From assembly GCA_005784505.1 (NCBI GenBank), contig VCAZ01000012.1, positions 2,795,011 through 2,859,010 of the forward strand: a DNA stretch of 64,000 nucleotides, written 5' to 3'. This document shows positions 57,151 through 64,000 of this stretch, piece after piece. How positions within the stretch are numbered: the first letter of the stretch is position 1; each line of letters begins with the position of its first letter. Below the pieces are notes generated by a model. It had not been told where the DNA came from and searched no databases. It worked only from the letters and a program-made list of their open reading frames with translations. The translations under genes were made by a program, and so were the position numbers. This stretch comes from Bagarius yarrelli (taxonomy: Eukaryota > Chordata > Actinopteri > Siluriformes > Sisoridae).

Positions 57151-57576
57151 GGGAAGGCCAGGCAGGCACCCCCACATTACCACCAAGACAATTAGCTGAC
57201 ATCCAACATTTAGTTACATATCGCTTTGATGTTTTAAATATTTTTGCAGAGCTGTAGATAAAACAGTGAGCTAAAAGAGGGCTACCAATCACTGGTACTA
57301 TCTTGTACAATTTTGTACCCATTGTGAGTTTTGAAGACTTTGATGTTTGAAACACATGTAATGTAATGTATGTAATGTACACATGAATGTAAATTAGCAT
57401 ATAGGAAGAGGTACAATTTTAAGGTTCTTAGGAGCTTTTCATTAGTTCAGTCTGCTAAAGCATTTCAATCCACAGTATTTAGTGATATTCATTGTAGTTT
57501 ATTACACCTATGACAAACCTTCGGCTGCCCTGACTACCCCTATCTAATTTGTGGTTTGTTTACTAGAATCACATTT

Positions 57577-58170
57577 CAGCTTTTTTTCAGAGTAACCTTT
57601 TTCTGAAGCATGTGTGTAATAAGTCCAGTTGAAGAGCAACACGTCATACCGAGAGATGTAAGCGACCAGGAAGCCCAAAAAAATGCATCCAGCAGCATGC
57701 CAGATAAGCTTTGAAGGCTGAAGTAAAGCTGACAGTGATGCCCAGGTATGGCTAGAAGAGGCAGCATCTTATTACCTCAGGAAACCATGGTTATATATTT
57801 AACCTAAAGTCGCTCTTATTCAGGAACTTGAACTGTATCAAAATCGCTATGAGAACAATGCCTATGACTGCATATCGAAAGTGTTTTTGTGGAATCAGGA
57901 CGACAAGACCTTCGCACTTGATAAAAAAGCCAGGTCTAAATTATATAACAAAAAAAATGTCAGTGGAGAGAGGATCCAGCCTGCTGCATCACAGATGTCT
58001 GCTAGAAAAACCCCTAAGAAAAAGGCTTGGAGGCTGCCATGTATCCTAGGCATGATGAACGATGGACAAAAGCTGATACTCCAAAAAAAATAGATATCTA
58101 GAAGGAATACAGGTTTCAAGGTCAAAAAGCCTGCAGATGGTTCGGGAGTTGTCCTTCGTTGGGACACTTG
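57577..58170 (-). mobile_element. DIRS-like fragment (copy 4)
   Basis: The minus strand (frame 57895-58167) reads GVFLADICDAAGW and then TFFLLYNLDLAF, matching the recombinase SLADICRAAGWATPNTFARFYNL region in copy 2, including the catalytic tyrosine. To the left, 57781-57812 is a version of the DIRS end box (GAAACCATGGTTATATATTT, AACC). Upstream recombinase and pol are absent. The plus frames 57828-58093 are shadows. Confidence 0.75.
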
Positions 58171-59479
58171 ATATTTATCAACTAGGACTGGGTGTTATGA
58201 CTGTACCACCATAATAAACTTTTTTACACAACATGTAAATGAGTGGGCAGCACGTGTGGGCCAGAACAAGACCAGAGCTTGCAAAATTGCTAGCCATTGG
58301 GAAGCCACTATCAGTATGTGGAGTATTATAATTGTGTTTAAATGCAAACTCTGTTTAACTTTTATTTTTAATCAGCATTCATGCAAACTGTATAGGGAAC
58401 GGCAGTACTGATTTTTTTATCAGAGACTCTTCAGATTTGTTGAGCACCAATCATCCTATCAGTCATTACTGCATACCTCTGACACTCTTAAAGACCTGCT
58501 GTTTTGGAGATGCTCTGACCCAGTCTTCCAGCTGTCATATTTTGGCTCTTATCAAGGTAACTTAGACCCAGATTACACTTACCCGTTATTTCTGCCTTTA
58601 ACTTCCTGAAATGACGGTTTAGTTGTTAACTGGCACCGACCTTAATGCTGACCTCAATTTCCAGCTGCAATGAAATAATTTTGCTAAAAATGCTGCATAG
58701 CAAAAGCATTGAAACAAAACAAAAAGATAAAATATCCCATAGTAATTGAACTGGGATTATGTTTATCTCTGCTTCAAAGGATTTAATTGTAGCAATGGAT
58801 ATCTTCTCAAAGTGGAAGTGATCATGAAGGTCAAGCTGGATTTTTCAAGAACCGGGAGAGAAGGAGACTCGAATGCATGGAAACAGATGCCAGTGTACCA
58901 GTGTACTCTCGGGACAGGAGTAAGCAGGGACAGGATTATTTACTCACTGTGTTTAGAGTCCAAGGAGAGAATAAATTGCTATTGATTTCCGGCCCCTTCT
59001 GCAGTTAAGTGTGTTTCCTTTGGAGCATTTTGAGTGACTGTGGGCTAAGAATAATTGCCTTTAATATATGCCTACATTTATCTCAGTTTTTTTTCTCTGA
59101 GTGCACATCACTAAGTTGTTAGTATTCAGCCCTGCAAAGTGGAGTGTAAACTGAAGTCAGCCAAAGGCCCTGAGGTTGTGGACATGTAAGAGGAAGCAAA
59201 TCAGTCTCAGGGATTTGAAGAGCAGGGAAAGAGGTCATTTTCCGCAAGGTTATATTAAAAAAAGAAGGATTTTGTGTACAGAGATGGTCTAAAGGCCTGT
59301 TAAACATTACAGTATTGGTGTAAGGTAGAGACTTAGACTGAAGAATCTTCACTGAGCAGAAAATGTCACTTCATGCCAGACAGCCTTAACGTTATGGATA
59401 TATCACAAGTCAGGTATGCACAGTATAAGCATTTCTGAATTCAGTAGCTATTTGACAATTTAGGGAAAAGATACCCTGG
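58171..59479. other. No gene recognised
   Basis: Low-repeat DNA; frames at 58746-58985 (+) and 59119-59352 (-) lack domains. Confidence 0.5.
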
Positions 59480-59860
59480 CATTATTACAGTTTCCAGATA
59501 ATAATAACATTCAACAATCATTTTAATCATGCATCAATATTCAGCAGCACCTTTGGTCTTCGAAGCTGAATATGTCTTTTCATTAATTTTTTCGTTTACT
59601 GGGTTCAGCTGAAGCACAAAAAAAGGGAACCTTGAGAAATTGGGGCTTTGGTGCGTGCTGGCAGAAAGGAAATTGGTCTGTCAATCATGAGTTTTCATAT
59701 CTCCAAGCAAGCTGTCATTAGAATGAGAGCAATTGGTAGAGAATTGAAAATAGGGGGAAATGGAAATAAATGAAAAACTGGAACAATCGAGTAAAGAGAG
59801 CTGACAAGGTTTGTCATGCTGTTTAATTACAGCAAACCTTACAGCCTTCTGTGACACAAA
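59480..59860. promoter_or_regulatory. Candidate conserved non-coding enhancer
   Basis: Contains CTGTCAATCA at 59678-59687, i.e. TGATTGACAG on the minus strand, the PBX-PREP/MEIS decamer. Also several TAAT/ATTA homeodomain cores (59521, 59581) and a perfect 9-bp inverted repeat ATATTCAGC...GCTGAATAT (59537-59545, 59565-59573). No repeats or ORF. Composition is typical of developmental enhancers; conservation untested. Confidence 0.35.
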
Positions 59861-60119
59861 GCAGGATACGGACTATATTATTATCAATCAAACCCAGTCT
59901 TAGTGTTTCTTTATTTTGGGATCAGGCCTTTAGTGACCTTGACAGGTTTTAAAGGTCACATCTTTTCAGCGTGATGTAAGGTCTAAGCCTAGAATTACAA
60001 TTTAAATGCATGAAAAATGATTTTTCGCGTATGCATTTATAAACCTTATACAGATTGGCTAACATTTATCTTACCTGATTATTAAAGGCACTGTTAGATG
60101 TGTTAACTGTGTGAGAATT
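59861..60119. other. No gene recognised
   Basis: Nothing recognised. Confidence 0.5.
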
Positions 60120-60265
60120 GATTGGTAGCTCATTAGTTAAGGTGTTGGACTGCTGATCGAAAAATTGTGGTAGGCCCTTGAGCCTCAACTGCTCAGTTGG
60201 TTAAAAATTAGATAAATGTAAGTCGCTTTGGATAAGATAAGGGATACAATCAAATGTGGTGCTGG
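60120..60265 (+). mobile_element. tRNA-derived SINE
   Basis: Head 'ggtagctcattagttaaggt', then 'gttggactgctgatcg', and tail 'aagtcgctttggataag'. Box B is partly deleted. Confidence 0.85.
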
Positions 60266-61887
60266 GATTTGAACTTCTGTTTTCTGATTACTTTCTGTTA
60301 GCACCGAACTAACATCAATGAATCTTAACATCTAATCAATCTTTCAGTTATGTATGGATACATTTGTTTTGAATGTTTGCTAATTTTCAGGTGTCCCCCT
60401 GCAAACTTTTTTAGGAAATTATATTTAACTTTATTCTAATTTAAAATCAAACATAGAGTTTCATAATGTTAAACTTATTGATTTACAAAACCAAAATTAT
60501 TGGAGATTTGTATAATCAAGCTAATGCATTTGATAATTAGGGTTTTGTGTTTATTTTGGATCAGTTTATTTGTTTATGTATTTTTAATGTCAATAATCTT
60601 TCTTTGTAAATGATGAGATACTGTAACTAACAGTATCTGGACTACAACTCGGGCATGTGCTTTTGGTAATTTTGTTATAATTGCAAAAATTATGCTTGTA
60701 TAATGTCTTTGTTGTTTGTACTGCTAACATCATAATTTGACACACACGAGTTTAATTTCTGTTCTTTTTGTTTTTTACTCATGCAGTTCTTTTTTTCTAT
60801 ATATAAAACTGGGTCATACAGTTTAGGAAATGACAGATTTTAGGTTTGAACTTTTCATTTAATGGTGTAATGATTCAATCGGTGGTCTCATATTTATTAA
60901 CAATTTAAAAGATAAAACGTTTGCTTTACTTGTTTCCTCGATGATAAGGGTCGGTTAGAAAATGTTCTTTTGACTGATTACTTTTGTCTGAGGAAAAGCC
61001 TACCCTGTCATGGTATGCTGTTGTTTTTACACCAACAGACCCTCAATCTGGGTAAACACCTATTGGAGAGTCACTTCTAACAGCCTGTGAAGCATGAGAG
61101 AATTTTCTCATAGTACAGCACTGAACACTTGTAGAATCTATAAGGATTTCATGGCATGACACACTCTTGCTATTTTTTCCCTATATTTATTATTCAGCTA
61201 TTTAAACTGTGTTTGTAAGAGACAGGGCAACAGAGAGAGTGCATTGCAGTATGTCTATACTTCTTTTTTTGACTGCACTCCAATTTGCCTACCACCTAAC
61301 TTTGATCCATTTTCCCTAAGTTGATGTTGTATTGTTTAGTCAATGATTAGACCCGCAAATAATTTCACGGTTCATCTGCACCAGCTAGTAAATTGCCACC
61401 TGAAATGCACAGAGCGTTTTCTTCAAATGCATTTGCCGTATAATTAAAACCAGAGGATGGAGTCTGGAAAACAAATTTTGCCAAAATGGAATTGTTTACA
61501 GTTTCTCATGAATATATATACATCGGCATTAGTTCTGGAAAAGAGGAACAGCCAGAAGCAGAAGCGATGGGTGCTAAGAAACAGAAAACAAATTAAGTGA
61601 ATGGTGCAGATTAAATGTGTAATATGTGATCGTCTTCAGAAAAATTTTGATCTGATGGTCAACATGTGCATATGCATCATGTTCTTGCAAACAGTATAAG
61701 ATATTAGCGTGTTCACATACTTTTGGTATTCTTGTGTATGACATGATTTATTGTAGTAATGTTGGGTCTGGTCGTATATAGTCTGTGCGCGTTCATGCCT
61801 TCAGGAGGCTAAGATTAGACAGCGAGGGCAGCTCTTTAAGTGAGTTTAGTCACTCTATGGTTTAGTCACCAGACCTAGCTAAGCTAT
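60266..61887. other. No gene; second repeat copy and possible conserved block
   Basis: Holds copy b of the 57028 repeat (61176-61293). The 61340-61610 stretch ('cacctgaaatgcacagagcg', 'tttgccaaaatggaattg') is repeat-free and enhancer-like in composition. Otherwise AT-rich. Confidence 0.45.
61176..61293 (+). repeat. Dispersed direct repeat, copy b
   Basis: 'ttttttccctatatttattattcagctatt' to 'tttttgactgcactccaatttgcc'; roughly 85% like 57028-57150 by eye. Confidence 0.85.
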
Positions 61888-62075
61888 GTGGAAATGGTAG
61901 CTTAGTGTTTAAGGTGTTGAACTCACACCTGGAAGACAGGGGTTTGATTGCCAGCACCAGGCCACCACCATTGCCCTGAGCAGGCCCTGGACCCCAAATA
62001 GCTCAGTTGTATAAAAGAGAAAAATGTAAGTCGCTCTGGATAAGGGCGTACGCTAAATGCTGTAATTGTAAACAA
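61888..62075 (+). mobile_element. tRNA-derived SINE
   Basis: Head 'ggtagcttagtgtttaaggt', box B-like 'gggtttgattgcc', middle 'gagcaggccctgg', tail 'gtaagtcgctctggataagg' then 'gctaaatgctgt'. Nearly full length. Confidence 0.9.
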
Positions 62076-62678
62076 TACCTATGTCCTTACTATTTCCTAT
62101 ATGGAAATGCCTGGAATTTATATGGAATTAATATGGAATTTTTTAAATGGTGGCTGAAATTGATGTCATCACCTATTTGTTAAATTATAAATGGCCATTT
62201 ATTAATGTTACAATTAGACATACCACAGATTATTTGTCAAAAAAAGTCTAACTGCATTGAACCTGAATTGTGTGTTTTGTTTGTCTGTCTTTCACTTCCC
62301 CTCCATAAAGTTTGGGAAATACAAGTTTTCCTTTCGTAGATATAAAGAATCATGCTTCCCATGCTTAGCCATGGATATCGATCAGTTTTGGATTCATAAA
62401 AACATAAAGGAATACATTTTACCAATTAAGGAGAGAGTTATATAGTGTCATTTTTCTCTCACAGTTCTCTAAAAGTGCTTATGAACAGAATCTACCGACC
62501 GCATTTTTCCCTCATTTATTTAATTGTTGTATGCTTTTAAATTCAACTCAGTATATAAAGACTTTTATTTATGACTCCAATTGGTTTTAATATAAGTGGC
62601 ACTTAACATTAATCATAAGAAAAATCATGTTTGGTGGCTGAGGGGATCCCCCTCACTGGAAATTTCGAGGGCACATTA
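62076..62678. other. No gene recognised
   Basis: AT-rich; overlapping 62-codon frames at 62237-62445 on both strands have no support. Confidence 0.5.
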
Positions 62679-62790
62679 GGGCTGGACGATATGGCCAAAT
62701 TTTATGTCAGTGATATAGTTCTTAATTTCTGTCATTACAATATAATTCCAATATTAATATAAATATTAGAAAAGCCTCAGAAAAACTGCC
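62679..62790 (+). mobile_element. hAT-type MITE end
   Basis: 'agggctggacgatatggcca' starts a widespread fish MITE terminus, followed by 'gtcagtgatatagttct'. Right end not found. Confidence 0.6.
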
Positions 62791-63171
62791 AATGGAGGTC
62801 TGTACCTACAAACGTCTGAAAATTAATTTTCCAAGTCTATAAAACCTCTTCTAAAACTATATAATATTTTCCAAATAAAAACACTACAAATAAATTAATG
62901 TTCACCTTTTAATTGGATTTAGACGCACATAACCACACGCTAAGAGCGTGTGTTGTTTTAAAGCTAAGGCTGTGCATGAGGATAGAAGACTGCATTAATA
63001 CGATTATCTTCGTTCCCACCATATATATATGTATATGTGTATATATGTTGTATATATGTATATGTTATACATTATATACAACATACAAAAAGATATCAAT
63101 AAAACCCTATAATAAAACATAATTGTTCTATTTGATACAATACTATACAATACAGTCTGGAGATACAGATT
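62791..63171. other. No gene; TA/TATG simple repeat
   Basis: Simple repeat 'tatatatatgtatatgtg' at 63021-63083; otherwise AT-rich. Confidence 0.6.
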
Positions 63172-63372
63172 AATCTTACATTTACATTTGAGGCACTTGG
63201 CAGATGCCCTTATCCAGAGCGACTTACAATATTCCTTGTTTTACAACTGAGCAGTTGTGGGTTGAGGGCCTTGCTCAGGGGCCCAACAGTGGTGGCTTGG
63301 TGGAGCTGGGAATTGAACCCACAACCTTTGGGTTGGTAATCCAACACCTTAACCATAAGCCACCACTTCACC
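63172..63372 (-). mobile_element. tRNA-derived SINE
   Basis: Reverse orientation: plus strand starts with the tail complement 'gcagatgcccttatccagag' and ends with the head complement 'accataagccaccact'. Contains 'ctcaggggcccaacagtgg' and 'gggaattgaacccac' (box B). The best-preserved SINE of the window. Confidence 0.9.
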
Positions 63373-64000
63373 ACAATAATCTTCATATTTACAATGACAG
63401 GTTGCTTAATCCTACATAATACGTGCTGCTGCTAAGTGCAACCATAGCAAGCCTGTTTTTCGAGTCATCAGTAATTTATTTAGAATCCACCTGGTCAATT
63501 AGGGTGACAAATTAAATGATTCTATTTCTTCTTTAAATAGTTATGATAGAGAATATCATACATAGAAAAATACACTATTTTTCTTTTTTAATTTGGATGG
63601 TGTAAATGATGGAGGGATGTGGTGTACTGTCCATATGTGCATGTATTGCTCTCCTTCCATTCTCTGGTGGGCTAGGCTCTAGGCTGAGAGCCACCATACT
63701 GATGCTTAATTAGCATTGTTAATAGTCCACCTCTCTGCCCATTCTCTGAGTCTCTGAAGGATTTGTAACGACACACAGAACTCTGATCCAACCATCACCG
63801 GTTTTGGCTTGCTTGGACAGTTATTATTCCTGTAAAAAATATCTCAGTTTAACTTGTCAGAGAGTTTCGATGTGGGTTCAGGCTTTTCAAATGAGAGCCA
63901 TTTTTTAAAAATGTAATTTTAAGAATTTTACCCAGATCATATCTGTATTTAATAGTCAAAGTTAGCTTTAAAGTAGACTTGCTGCAATAGTTTGTGATTA
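63373..64000. other. No gene recognised
   Basis: AT-rich to the window end; nothing recognised. Confidence 0.5.

Noticed and set aside
57828..58093. Lysine-rich plus ORFs of 70-73 codons
   Set aside because: Antisense of a decayed DIRS recombinase C-terminus read on the minus strand.
63172..63372. tRNA gene (box A/B-like sequences), here and at the other SINEs
   Set aside because: No cloverleaf can be completed; the conserved LINE-like tail marks SINEs.

Overview
The window reads as teleost fish intergenic DNA: AT-rich, full of microsatellites and layered with dead mobile elements of families abundant in ray-finned fish. These are CR1/L2-like and RTE LINEs, Tf1/sushi-type chromodomain Ty3/gypsy elements, DIRS tyrosine-recombinase retrotransposons, Tc1/mariner, hAT- and Kolobok-like DNA elements, and tRNA-derived SINEs whose tail reads 'aagtcgctctggataag'. 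The DIRS and SINE load would fit an otophysan such as a catfish, but the species is a guess. I recognise no complete host protein-coding gene. Every open frame with recognisable homology belongs to a mobile element, and those are broken by stops, frameshifts or deletions.

Layout. 0.2-1.4 kb: LINE copy (+). 3.2-5.2 kb: decayed gypsy element E1 (+). 5.7-6.25 kb: Tc1 piece. 6.3-8.6 kb: DIRS copy whose terminal region carries a SINE and a hAT-like element. 8.6-10.0 kb: a second LINE family (-). 15.0-19.5 kb: RTE LINE (-) split by a 2.6 kb CR1/L2-like LINE (+). 20.2-21.15 kb: fuller Tc1 remnant. 23.1-23.6 kb: possible DIRS end. 29.6-36.2 kb: gypsy element E2 (-) with its own LTRs, interrupted by a DIRS element, one end of which has been inverted. 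38.3-42.0 kb: gypsy element E3 (-) with both LTRs and a perfect 5-bp target duplication. 42.7-43.8 kb: another Tc1-type remnant and a probable solo LTR. 46.7-47.1 kb: LINE tail. 49.75-50.3 kb: Kolobok-like MITE. 51.8-53.1 kb: LINE (-) with nested SINE. 57.6-58.2 kb: DIRS fragment. 60-63.4 kb: three SINEs and a hAT-like end.

The rest is unannotated, mostly AT-rich DNA with no recognised gene. Three stretches in it may matter to the host: a CpG-containing block at 51.25-51.72 kb with a ZNF143-like site, a TCTCGCGAGA palindrome and a possible first-exon donor; a GC-rich block at 56.6-56.96 kb that may be an exon or pseudo-exon; and an enhancer-like stretch at 59.48-59.86 kb with an exact PBX/PREP decamer.

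The most informative signals are mechanistic. E3 keeps an 11-nt perfect complement between the base after its 5' LTR and a block inside the LTR, the arrangement expected for Tf1-type self-primed reverse transcription. In the E2/DIRS nest, one inversion of about 330 bp explains both the direct (not inverted) DIRS ends and a reverse-transcriptase piece on the wrong strand.
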